NCBI RefSeq assembly: GCF_900199185.1
Contig: NZ_OBMI01000003.1
Span: 868,001-932,000, forward strand
Direction: 5' to 3'
Length of the DNA: 64,000 nucleotides
Origin: Sphingomonas guangdongensis
GTDB lineage: Bacteria > Pseudomonadota > Alphaproteobacteria > Sphingomonadales > Sphingomonadaceae
Positions 54,333 through 61,874 of the stretch are shown here, piece after piece. A program made the position numbers and the translations under genes. The first letter of the stretch is position 1, and each line of letters opens with the position of its first letter. A model generated the notes under the pieces. It did no database searches. It was not told where the DNA came from and was given only the letters and a program-made list of their open reading frames with translations.

Positions 54333-55592
54333 CTACTTGCACCGCACCCCGCGTACGCAGGGCCGCAGCATGGGGGACGGCGTGTGCGCGACGAAGCCGG
54401 CCGGGCGCCCCGGCCAGCGCCCGCTGTCGAGCCGCGCCTCCAGGTAGCGGATGCTGGCGAGCACCGTATCGGGCGTGAAGGTGCAGTGCCCGGCCTGGCG
54501 CACCCAGAGGCTCTGCACCCGCGCGCCCGCCGCCTCGGCATAGCCGCGCTGGAGGGCGGGTGCGGTCAGGCCGTCGCCGATCGCCTGCACGGCGATCAGC
54601 GGCACGGCGGCCCGCGCGTTGGGCGTATAATGCTGCATCATGTAGCGGACCGCTGCCGGCTTGGCGGCGATGGGCGGCGCGGCCTGCAGGCGCTTGAGGT
54701 CCGCGTCCAGATCGAGCCCGGCCGCCCGGTAGAGCGCCGCAACCATCGCCCGCCGGCCGGACTGGTCGAGCTGGCGGCGGTAGTCGACACCTGTCGTCCA
54801 GGAGAAGACGCCCCCGGCCCGCCGCTCCTGGTCCAGGCGCGGCAGGAAAACGCCGCGCGAGAAGCTGCGGGCGATCTCGTCGGCCTGCGCGGCATAGTCG
54901 GTCGGTGCCGGCTCCGCGCGGTCGCGACTGGTCCACCCGGGAATCCCCGCCAGCACACCGGCGAGCGCGATGCGGGCGCGACCGGCCGGTGTCGCGGCAG
55001 CGTCGGCGACGGCAGCCTCCACCTTCTTGCCGTTCGCCATGTCGTCGTCGATGTCGACGACGCGGATGCCGGCGTCGGGCGCGACCAGCGTGCGGAAGGC
55101 GGTGGCCCCGTCAAGCGCCATGTTCATCATCCCGACCGCGCCGCCGATCGAGGCGCAGAGCGCCACCGCGCCGTCGATCGCCGCCGGGCGCTGCTCGGCG
55201 AGTGCGGTGGTCACCAGTCCGCCCATCGAATAGCCCCAGGCGATCACCCGCTTCGGTTTGCCGTGGCGCGCGGCGAAGGCGGCAATGGTCGCGCGCTGGG
55301 CGGGAACGGCCTCCTCCAGCGCCCAGCCACCACTGCCGTAATCGGACCCTGCGATCGCATACCCGCGGGCGAGCAGCGCCTCCCGTAGCGCCGCTGGTGC
55401 CGTCTCCGGCTTGCCAACGGTCGGCGAGTAGCCGCGGCTCCACAGCAGCAAGGTGCCGTTCCAGTTCGCCGGACGCTCGCTCGCCCAACGCGCACCGCCC
55501 GGCAGCAACTGCGCGGGATCGGCAGGGGACTGGGCGGCGGTCGGGGATACCAACACGGCCATGCTGACGACGGGCACCAACCACCGCTTCAT
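54333..55592 (-). CDS. Exported alpha/beta hydrolase
   Basis: A 419-residue secreted protein. The signal is MKRWLVPVVSMAVLVSPTAAQ. The fold begins NWNGTLLLWSRGYSP. The nucleophile elbow is VIAWGYSMGGLVTTALA, and the likely catalytic His is in RQAGHCTFTPDTVLA near the C-terminus. YGSGGWALEEAVPAQ resembles tannase-like and plant-polymer-type esterases. It converges on the other hydrolase with a 6-bp gap and diverges from the MmgE/PrpD gene, sharing the operator at 55635. GGAGGAG precedes the ATG at 55592. Confidence 0.82.
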   Translation of the reverse strand: MKRWLVPVVSMAVLVSPTAAQSPADPAQLLPGGARWASERPANWNGTLLLWSRGYSPTVGKPETAPAALREALLARGYAIAGSDYGSGGWALEEAVPAQRATIAAFAARHGKPKRVIAWGYSMGGLVTTALAEQRPAAIDGAVALCASIGGAVGMMNMALDGATAFRTLVAPDAGIRVVDIDDDMANGKKVEAAVADAAATPAGRARIALAGVLAGIPGWTSRDRAEPAPTDYAAQADEIARSFSRGVFLPRLDQERRAGGVFSWTTGVDYRRQLDQSGRRAMVAALYRAAGLDLDADLKRLQAAPPIAAKPAAVRYMMQHYTPNARAAVPLIAVQAIGDGLTAPALQRGYAEAAGARVQSLWVRQAGHCTFTPDTVLASIRYLEARLDSGRWPGRPAGFVAHTPSPMLRPCVRGVRCK

Positions 55593-55634
55593 CGCGCTCT
55601 CCTCCGCTTTTCGCTTGCCTTCGCTTCCTCCGAA

Positions 55635-55648
55635 TGAAAGCGTTTGCA
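55635..55648. promoter_or_regulatory. LacI-family operator, third copy
   Basis: TGAAAGCGTTTGCA matches the 52247 palindrome at 12 of 14 positions. It lies between the divergent hydrolase (ATG 55592) and MmgE/PrpD (ATG 55653) genes, ending only four bases before the latter's start. Confidence 0.75.
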
Positions 55649-55652
55649 GATT

Positions 55653-57029
55653 ATGTTGGTAGATACAACAGCAGTGCCGCTGAGCCGCCACCTTGCCGAT
55701 CATGTCGCGGCGATCGGCTTCGATGATCTGAACGACCACACCATCGATGCCACGCGCCGGGCACTCCTCGACGCCACGGGAGTGATGCTCGCGGCGAGCG
55801 GGCTTGCACCGGATGCGGCGCCATTCCGGGCGCAGGTGATCGCGGAGGGCGGCACCGCGGAGGCCCGGGTGCTCGCTACCCCAATGCGGGTACCGATGGC
55901 GGCGGCGGCCTTCGCGAACGGCGCGCTCGGCCACGCGCTCGACTTCGGCGACACCTTCGATGTCGGACCCGCGCATCCAAATGCCGCGCTGGTCCCTGCC
56001 CTGCTGGCGATCGCCGATGCCGACCCGACGATCGACGGCGCTCGGTTCCTCGCCGCCATGGCGCTCGGCAGCGATCTCGCCTGCCGCATATCGCTCGCCC
56101 CCGCGCGACCGTTCGAGGAAGGCGGCTGGTACCCGCCGCCCTTCGCCGGGCTGATCGGGGCAGCGGCGGCCTCGGCCAAGCTGCTCGGACTGGATGCCGG
56201 CGGGATCGTCCAGGCGATCGGCCTCGCGCTCTGCCAGGCGAGCTTCCCCGCCGAGATAAAGCACGACGCCGCCACCCGCCTGCGCGGGGTGCGGGAGGCG
56301 TTCGCCGCACGGGCGGCGGTCAGCGGGGCGCTGCTGGCGGGACGGGGCGTCCGCGCCTTTGCCGCGCCGCTCGAAGGGCGCGGCGGCTTCTTCGCGCTTC
56401 ATGGCGGCGGCGTGCGCGCGGAGGTTCTGCTCGACCGGCTAGGGACCCGCTTCCTCGGAGACGAGGTGAGCTTCAAGCCCTGGCCGGCGTGTCGCGGCAC
56501 CCACGCCTATATTGAGGCCGCGCTCGCGCTCCGCTCGCAGACGGCAGCCGACCGGATCGTCGGGATCGAGGCGGAGATCGGGCCCGTGCAGGAGATGCTG
56601 GTCAACCCGCCCGCGGCAAAGGCGGCGCCGGCGAGCGCAATCGAGGCCAAGTTCTCGATCCCGTTCACGATCGCCGCGGCGCTGGTTTATGGCTCGGTGA
56701 CACTCGACAGCTTCGACGCGGCGGCGCTTACCGACTCCGCCGTCCTCGCCATCGCCGCCAAGGTGCAGCCGGTGCGCAATCCGACATGGGGCCGCGCGGA
56801 AGCGGCGAGCGGCAGCGTGACGATCGTGACGAGTGACGGCCGCCGCCTTCACCACGCCGTGCCGCAGGCCGCCGGCCATCCCGATCGCCCGATGCCGAAC
56901 GACAGCCTGGTCGCCAAGTTCGTCGATTGCTGCGGCCGGGCCGCCGAGCCGATCACGGCCGAGCGCGCGCGTGCCCTCGCCGACCACCTTCTAGCCCTCG
57001 GTCCGGGAGCGCCGATCCTGCCGCTCTGA
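55653..57029 (+). CDS. MmgE/PrpD-family protein
   Basis: A 458-residue member of the family that includes 2-methylcitrate dehydratase, cis-aconitate decarboxylase and iminodisuccinate epimerase. Features are LSRHLADHVAAIGFDDL, ANGALGHALDFGDTFDVGPAHPNAALVPALLA, CQASFPAEIKHDAATRL, FKPWPACRGTHAYIEA and IEAKFSIPFTIAAALVYG, all family hallmarks. The reaction cannot be fixed; a hydratase/dehydratase or decarboxylase of a carboxylic acid is plausible. The ATG at 55653 follows the operator with no clear Shine-Dalgarno; a GTG at 55674 is an alternative start. It converges on the ligM-type gene. Confidence 0.88.
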   Translation: MLVDTTAVPLSRHLADHVAAIGFDDLNDHTIDATRRALLDATGVMLAASGLAPDAAPFRAQVIAEGGTAEARVLATPMRVPMAAAAFANGALGHALDFGDTFDVGPAHPNAALVPALLAIADADPTIDGARFLAAMALGSDLACRISLAPARPFEEGGWYPPPFAGLIGAAAASAKLLGLDAGGIVQAIGLALCQASFPAEIKHDAATRLRGVREAFAARAAVSGALLAGRGVRAFAAPLEGRGGFFALHGGGVRAEVLLDRLGTRFLGDEVSFKPWPACRGTHAYIEAALALRSQTAADRIVGIEAEIGPVQEMLVNPPAAKAAPASAIEAKFSIPFTIAAALVYGSVTLDSFDAAALTDSAVLAIAAKVQPVRNPTWGRAEAASGSVTIVTSDGRRLHHAVPQAAGHPDRPMPNDSLVAKFVDCCGRAAEPITAERARALADHLLALGPGAPILPL

Positions 57030-57050
57030 TCGGCACTCCCGGATCAGCGA

Positions 57051-58448
57051 TCACGCCGCCTTGGTGCGCCACCCGTCGGCATAGGTATCGCGCGCGACCT
57101 CTGAATAGGGCACCGGCGCGACGGTCGCCTTGATCTCGGTCTGGACGTGGCGCTCGACCGTCGGCTTGGCGGTGCCGCCGTTTGGCTCGCCCCACAGCAG
57201 CGTGACCTCCGTCCCCGGCTCGGCAAGCGACTCGTCGATCATTGCAAGCGCCAGGAAGCGCCCGGCGTTGACGGTGTAGCCGATCCAGGTCGAGATACCG
57301 ACCGTCCTCCCGTCCTTCAGCACCGCGTCATAGGGGTGCATCGCATAGACCGACATCGGAAACTCCAGGAACTTGGCCTTGTCGCCGGTCTGGAGCATCG
57401 AGCTGATCACGCGCGCGACATCCTCGTTGTCGAGCGCGAGCGTCACCTTGCGGCGGTGCGGCTGGTCCTTGATCCGCTCCAGCGCCTCGCGCCCGACGAA
57501 ATCATGGTCGAACTTGACCATGATGCCGTAGCCGAGATCCCAGGGCGTCAGGTAGTAATCCTCGATGCTGTCGCCGACGAAGCTGCCGCCGATCGAGCAG
57601 GTCCCCTCGTACGACTTGGCCGGCAGCCACTCGCGGAAGGCGCGGCTCCCCTCCCCCGTGTAGGTCGCGGGCAGCGGCGACGGGATCCAGCCCGATTCAA
57701 GCGCATTGGAGCTGTAGGTACGGCCGCCGCAGAGCGTCAGGCCGAAGTCCCTGCCCGCCTCGATCAGCGCATTGCGGACCGTGTCATAGTCCTTCCACGG
57801 CCCGAACAGCTCGTAACCCGGCTGGCCGGACATGCCGTGGCGCAGTGCCCGCACCTCGACGCCCGCGAAGGTGATCGGCGCCATGTGGAAGAACTTCAGA
57901 TCCGGCGGCGTCTCACCCATCGCCCGCTCCAGCACCTGCATCGCGTTCGGGCCCTGAAGCTGGAAGCGGTAGTTGCGTCGGGTGCCCTGTTGATCGAGCG
58001 GGCGCGCGGCGGTGCGCTCGTCACGCTCGACCTTGACGTCCCACTTGCCGGTCGACGCCCAATACTCGACCCACTCGATCGACGGCGCGCGCCCGACCAG
58101 CTCGAACGTCTCCTCGGCCAGGTAGAACAGGATCACGTCGCCGATGACATAGCCCTCCGGCGTCACCGGCGCGAACTGCTTGGCACGGTTCGGCACGAAG
58201 CCCTTGAAGCTGTTCGGCGCGAGATACGACAGCATGTCGAACGCGCCCGGCCCGGTGACCAGCAGGTCGACCATGTGGAAGCTCTGATTGAACAGCACCG
58301 CGCTTTCCGCCCAGGAGCGCTGCTCATCCCGCCAATTCGAATACTCGCCCGGCACGCCCGGGTAGGCGTTGGGGCCGGTCTGCTGGTTGCGCAGGAAGTC
58401 GACGATGTCGCCCTTGCTGTCCAGGAGCTGCTGCAGCGTCTCGGTCAT
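57051..58448 (-). CDS. ligM: Tetrahydrofolate-dependent vanillate/syringate-type O-demethylase (LigM/DesA)
   Basis: Transfers the aromatic O-methyl group to tetrahydrofolate, giving protocatechuate (from vanillate) and 5-methyl-THF. The 465-residue protein is of the GcvT/aminomethyltransferase fold and is strongly like SYK-6 LigM (471). Shared segments are EYSNWRDEQRSWAESAVLFNQS, FHMVDL, FQLQGPNAMQVLE, RALRHGMSGQPGYELFGP, SNALESGWIPSPLPATYTG, IGGSFVGDSIEDYY and VKFDHDFVGREALE. LigM and DesA are paralogues, so vanillate versus syringate/3-O-methylgallate preference is uncertain. It is divergent from metF, with a palindromic operator between. Confidence 0.9.
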   Translation of the reverse strand: MTETLQQLLDSKGDIVDFLRNQQTGPNAYPGVPGEYSNWRDEQRSWAESAVLFNQSFHMVDLLVTGPGAFDMLSYLAPNSFKGFVPNRAKQFAPVTPEGYVIGDVILFYLAEETFELVGRAPSIEWVEYWASTGKWDVKVERDERTAARPLDQQGTRRNYRFQLQGPNAMQVLERAMGETPPDLKFFHMAPITFAGVEVRALRHGMSGQPGYELFGPWKDYDTVRNALIEAGRDFGLTLCGGRTYSSNALESGWIPSPLPATYTGEGSRAFREWLPAKSYEGTCSIGGSFVGDSIEDYYLTPWDLGYGIMVKFDHDFVGREALERIKDQPHRRKVTLALDNEDVARVISSMLQTGDKAKFLEFPMSVYAMHPYDAVLKDGRTVGISTWIGYTVNAGRFLALAMIDESLAEPGTEVTLLWGEPNGGTAKPTVERHVQTEIKATVAPVPYSEVARDTYADGWRTKAA

Positions 58449-58534
58449 TGTCTCGATCCTTCTCCGATGAGGGCGACGGGCATCGCGCGAACGCGCAAGC
58501 GGCGCCTCTTCTGCTCGCACCCAATCACATGCTT

Positions 58535-58558
58535 GAAGTTTCGTCTATACGAATCTTC
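58535..58558. promoter_or_regulatory. Palindromic operator between ligM and metF (candidate MarR site)
   Basis: Arms GAAGTTTCGT (58535-58544) and ACGAATCTTC (58549-58558) are reverse complements at 9 of 10 positions around a 4-base CTAT spacer. The inner TTCGT-N4-ACGAA is perfect. It is centred between the divergent ligM and metF-purU units. The nearby MarR gene at 60364 is the likely partner, by analogy with the MarR-type DesX that controls ligM and desA in SYK-6. Confidence 0.7.
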
Positions 58559-58603
58559 TAATCAGTCCTAGGCTGCGACAAAATGGGCGAGGAGAGAGGC
58601 GCC

Positions 58604-59500
58604 ATGATCCCGATCATTCACCCGAACTGGGCACGCGCCCCGATCAACATGGTCGACGGCTACTCGCTGGAGATGACCGCCAAGGACATCGACTCGCTGC
58701 GCGCCGCCGCCCCGGCGATCGCGCCGGTCACGCCGGTCGCCGTGACCTTCCTGCCCGGCGAGGATGCGGCGGCGCGGGTCGCCGCAGCACGCACCGTGCG
58801 CGCGCTCGGGTTCGAGCCGATGCCGCATTTCTCCGCCCGGCGGATCCGATCGGAGCGCGAGTTCCGCGACTACCTGGCGGCCGCGGTCGCCGAAGCGGGC
58901 GTGCAGCGCTGCTTCGTCATCGCCGGCGACCCGGCCGAGCCCGAAGGCCCTTACAGCGACAGCTCCGCGCTGATCGAGAGCGGCGCGTTCGAGGCGAACG
59001 GGATCACCGCGATCGGCATCGGCGGGCATCCGGAAGGGCACCCGAACATGACGCCGGACCAGGGCTGGGCCGTGCTGGAGGGCAAGTGCGCCGCGATCGA
59101 GCGCCGCGGCATGGCACCGCTGATCGTCACACAATTTGCCTTTGACGGTGAGCGCGTGCTGGACTGGGTCGCGGCACTGCGGGCGCGCGGCATCGATGCG
59201 CCCGTCCGACTTGGCGTGCCGGGACCGGCCGGGATCAGGACGCTGCTGCGTTTCGCCGCACGCTGCGGGGTCGGCGCGTCGGCGGCGGTGCTCTCCAAAT
59301 ACGGCATCTCGCTCGGCGCGCTGCTCGGCTCGGCGGGTCCCGACCGGCTCGTCGATACGCTCGCGGCCGGGCTACGCGCGGAACATGGCGCCGTCCGGCT
59401 GCACTTCTACCCCTTTGGAGGGATCGAGAAGACGGTTGCCTGGATCAACGACTATGACAATGCGCACGGATCGGTGATGGGGAGGATGACCGGTGAGTGA
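58604..59500 (+). CDS. metF: 5,10-methylenetetrahydrofolate reductase family (methyl-THF oxidation)
   Basis: FAD enzyme interconverting 5-methyl- and 5,10-methylene-THF. The 298-residue protein has TIM-barrel features: VTFLPGEDAAARVAAARTVR, PMPHFSARRI, CFVIAGDPAEPEGPY, IGIGGHPEGHP, LIVTQFAFDG and RLGVPGPAGI. Beside ligM it most likely runs in the oxidative direction, draining methyl groups from demethylation. ATG at 58604 is selected because GAGGAGAGAGG sits just upstream; an ATG 21 bases earlier would put that site inside the gene. It overlaps purU by eight bases. Confidence 0.9.
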   Translation: MIPIIHPNWARAPINMVDGYSLEMTAKDIDSLRAAAPAIAPVTPVAVTFLPGEDAAARVAAARTVRALGFEPMPHFSARRIRSEREFRDYLAAAVAEAGVQRCFVIAGDPAEPEGPYSDSSALIESGAFEANGITAIGIGGHPEGHPNMTPDQGWAVLEGKCAAIERRGMAPLIVTQFAFDGERVLDWVAALRARGIDAPVRLGVPGPAGIRTLLRFAARCGVGASAAVLSKYGISLGALLGSAGPDRLVDTLAAGLRAEHGAVRLHFYPFGGIEKTVAWINDYDNAHGSVMGRMTGE

Positions 59501-60353
59501 CGAGAGCTTTATCCTGCGGCTGCAATGCCCGGACCGGCCGGGGCTGGTCGCGAGCGTCGCCGGGTTCCTGGCGGAGCGCGGCTGCAACATCATCGACGCC
59601 CGCCAGTATGACGACTGGTCGGTCGACCGCTTCTTCATGCGGGTCGCGTTCACGCCCGGTCCCGACGCCGCGCTGGACCAGCTCCGCGCGGCCTTCGCGC
59701 CGGTCGCCGCGCAGGCCGACATGGACTGGTCGCTGCGGCGCAGCGGCGAGCGCAAGCGCGTGCTGCTGATGGTGTCGAAGTGGGACCATTGCCTGGGCGA
59801 CCTGCTCTACCGCCAGCGGCTGGGTGAGCTGCCGATGGAGGTGGTGGGAATCGCCTCCAACCACCCGCGCGACGTGCTCCACACCTCGCTGATCGGCGAC
59901 GTGCCGTACCACTACCTGCCGGTCACCCGCGACACCAAGCCGCGCCAGGAAGCGCAGATCAAGCGGCTGGTGGAGGAGAGCGGGGCCGAGCTGGTCGTGC
60001 TCGCCCGCTACATGCAGATCCTGTCGGACGACCTCGCCGGCTTCCTCTCGGGGCGCTGCATCAACATTCACCACAGCTTCCTGCCCGGCTTCAAGGGCGC
60101 CAAGCCGTACCACCAGGCGCACACCCGCGGCGTCAAGATGATCGGGGCGACCGCCCACTACGTCACCGCCGACCTGGACGAGGGCCCGATCATCCACCAG
60201 GACGTGGAAACGATCAGCCATGCCGACACGCCGGACGACCTGGTCCGCAAGGGCCGCGACATCGAGCGGCGGGTGCTGGCGGAGGCGGTGCGGCTGCACC
60301 TGGACGAGCGGGTGTTCGCGAACGGCGTGCGGACGGTCGTCTTCCGCGACTGA
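59493..60353 (+). CDS. purU: Formyltetrahydrofolate deformylase
   Basis: Hydrolyses 10-formyl-THF to formate and THF. The 286-residue protein has an N-terminal ACT domain (FILRLQCPDRPGLVASVAGF, to about residue 80) and a C-terminal formyl-transferase fold. Catalytic Asn, His and Asp are in GIASNHPRD, NIHHSFLPGFKG and GATAHYVTADLDEGPII. Placed with ligM and metF, it regenerates free THF when one-carbon units are in excess. GTG start, translationally coupled to metF. Confidence 0.93.
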   Translation: MSDESFILRLQCPDRPGLVASVAGFLAERGCNIIDARQYDDWSVDRFFMRVAFTPGPDAALDQLRAAFAPVAAQADMDWSLRRSGERKRVLLMVSKWDHCLGDLLYRQRLGELPMEVVGIASNHPRDVLHTSLIGDVPYHYLPVTRDTKPRQEAQIKRLVEESGAELVVLARYMQILSDDLAGFLSGRCINIHHSFLPGFKGAKPYHQAHTRGVKMIGATAHYVTADLDEGPIIHQDVETISHADTPDDLVRKGRDIERRVLAEAVRLHLDERVFANGVRTVVFRD

Positions 60354-60367
60354 GCCGCGCGGCTCAG
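60350..60367. terminator. Perfect 18-bp palindrome between convergent purU and marR stops
   Basis: CTGAGCCGCGCGGCTCAG is a perfect palindrome containing the stop codons of both convergent genes. It could form a hairpin in either transcript and act as a bidirectional 3' end; it has no T-run. Confidence 0.45.
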
Positions 60368-60837
60368 ATCTGGTCGTAGATCCGGTCCAGCGTGCGGTTG
60401 AGCAGCAGCAGTTCGGAGGAGGAGAGCGCACGCAGCACGGCATGCTCGGTCCGGTCGAGGATGCGGAACAGCTCGTCGAGCGTTTCACGGCCCGCGGGCT
60501 CCAGGTAGATCGCCCGCCGCCGCCGATCGCTCGGCACATGGCGGCGCGCGATCCAGCCGCGCTCCTCCAGCTCGTCGATCAGCGCGACGACCGCGGACGA
60601 GTCCATCCCGATCTGGCGGCCGATATCGGCCTGCGAGATGCCCGGGTTGTCCTCGATGATCGCAAGCGCGCTGAGCGCGCCCGAGCGGAGCCGGTACTGC
60701 GCTGCCGCATCGGAGAACTGCCGCGACAAGTGGTTCTGGATCCGGCGCAGGCGGAAGCCGACGAAGTTGTTGAGCCGACCGAGCCCGGGCTGCTCGTCCT
60801 CGGGCAGCAGCGGCTCGGGCTCGGCCTTGGCGCTCAC
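60364..60837 (-). CDS. MarR-family regulator (DesX-like candidate)
   Basis: A 157-residue winged-helix protein: LGRLNNFVGFRLRRIQNHLS, SALAIIEDNPGISQADIGRQ, SSAVVALIDELEERGWIARR, PSDRRRRAIYLEPAG (wing). It is the last gene of the leftward hydrolase-TRAP operon, linked to dctP by a GTGA overlap. Its proximity to ligM-metF and their palindromic operator suggests that it represses O-demethylation genes, like SYK-6 DesX, and perhaps the TRAP operon. GTG start at 60837. Confidence 0.82.
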   Translation of the reverse strand: MSAKAEPEPLLPEDEQPGLGRLNNFVGFRLRRIQNHLSRQFSDAAAQYRLRSGALSALAIIEDNPGISQADIGRQIGMDSSAVVALIDELEERGWIARRHVPSDRRRRAIYLEPAGRETLDELFRILDRTEHAVLRALSSSELLLLNRTLDRIYDQI

Positions 60838-61874
60838 AGCGCGGGGCCTGCGCAGGGCGGACGCGATCCGCTCCGCAAGCGCCGGAGCGTGTCCTGCGCC
60901 ACCCGAAGCATCGCTTGCCCGGGCAGGCCGTGGTCGGCGTTCGCCGCGGCCTGTGCCGCTTCGGCCAGGTAGAGCGCGTCGAGCCGCTGCTGCGCCACCG
61001 GATCGGGCTGAACAAAGGTCATGCCGAGCCCGCGCGCATAATCGATCCCGACCTGCTCGGCCTGCTTGAACTCGCTCGCCACCGCACGCTCCCAGACGAT
61101 CCTGCTGTCCAGCAATAGGCGCTCGAGGTCGGGGGGCAAGCGACGAAGGCTGTCTTCCGAGATCGCACGGGCCGGATAGGCGCCGCGCGCGATCCGGAGC
61201 TGGTTGTAGAAGCGCGCGACCTCCGCGAAGTGGAGCGCCTTCAGCGTGTCGGCGGGGGCGACCACGCCGTCGATGACGCCCTTCGCCATTGCCGGGTAGA
61301 CGTCGGCCATCGGCATGTCGAGCGGGTCGGCGCCCAGGCGGCGGAGCAGCGGCACCAACTCGCCCGGCACGCGCAGACGCAATCCGCGCAGATCCTCCAG
61401 CCGGCGGACCGGGCGGGTACGCGTGACGATGCCGAGCACGTTGCCGCCCTGCACCTCCATCGGCACCAGTCCGGCGAGCTCCTGTCCCAGCCTCGGGAAT
61501 GATGCCTGGAGGCAGCGGTACACCGCCACCTGATCGTCGATCGACTGCTCGCCGCCGTAGAAACCGGCTTGGAGGCGGATCGCATGGGTGCCGCCGCGCG
61601 TGTAGATTGGGCTGATGGTCGCGACATCGACCACGCCGTGGCGCAGCTCCACCAGGTTGTGCTCGGAGGAGATCAGCCCGCCTGCCCACGACGGCTGGAT
61701 GCGCAGCCGCCCGCCCGAGATGCGCTCGACATGCGCGATCCACTGCTGGTCGGCGCGGCTCAGTGGATGCCCGGCCGTGTAGGGCGTGGCGTAGCGCAGC
61801 ACGGTTGGCGCGTCCGGCGCTGGCGCCTCGCTGCACCCGGCGAGCAGCAGCAGCGCGGCGAGCAGCCGCCTCAC
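60834..61874 (-). CDS. dctP: TRAP transporter solute-binding protein (DctP), predicted lipoprotein
   Basis: Periplasmic binding component of 346 residues. The GTG start at 61874 overlaps the dctM stop (GTGA) like the rest of this operon. It gives VRRLLAALLLLAGC, a lipobox with Cys14, rather than the cleaved Sec signal usual for DctP. The mature domain has DctP features: LRYATPYTAGHPLSRADQQW, LVELRHGVVDVATISPIYTR, LRGLRLRVPGELVPLLRRLGA (with the conserved carboxylate-binding Arg) and MPMADVYPAMAKGVIDGVVAP. The ligand is probably an organic or aromatic acid. An alternative GTG lies seven codons upstream. Confidence 0.88.
   Translation of the reverse strand: MRRLLAALLLLAGCSEAPAPDAPTVLRYATPYTAGHPLSRADQQWIAHVERISGGRLRIQPSWAGGLISSEHNLVELRHGVVDVATISPIYTRGGTHAIRLQAGFYGGEQSIDDQVAVYRCLQASFPRLGQELAGLVPMEVQGGNVLGIVTRTRPVRRLEDLRGLRLRVPGELVPLLRRLGADPLDMPMADVYPAMAKGVIDGVVAPADTLKALHFAEVARFYNQLRIARGAYPARAISEDSLRRLPPDLERLLLDSRIVWERAVASEFKQAEQVGIDYARGLGMTFVQPDPVAQQRLDALYLAEAAQAAANADHGLPGQAMLRVAQDTLRRLRSGSRPPCAGPAL

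Noticed and set aside
57026..57047. CTGATC...GATCAG repeat between the convergent PrpD and ligM stops as a terminator
   Set aside because: Only a 6-bp stem with a 10-base loop; too weak to call.
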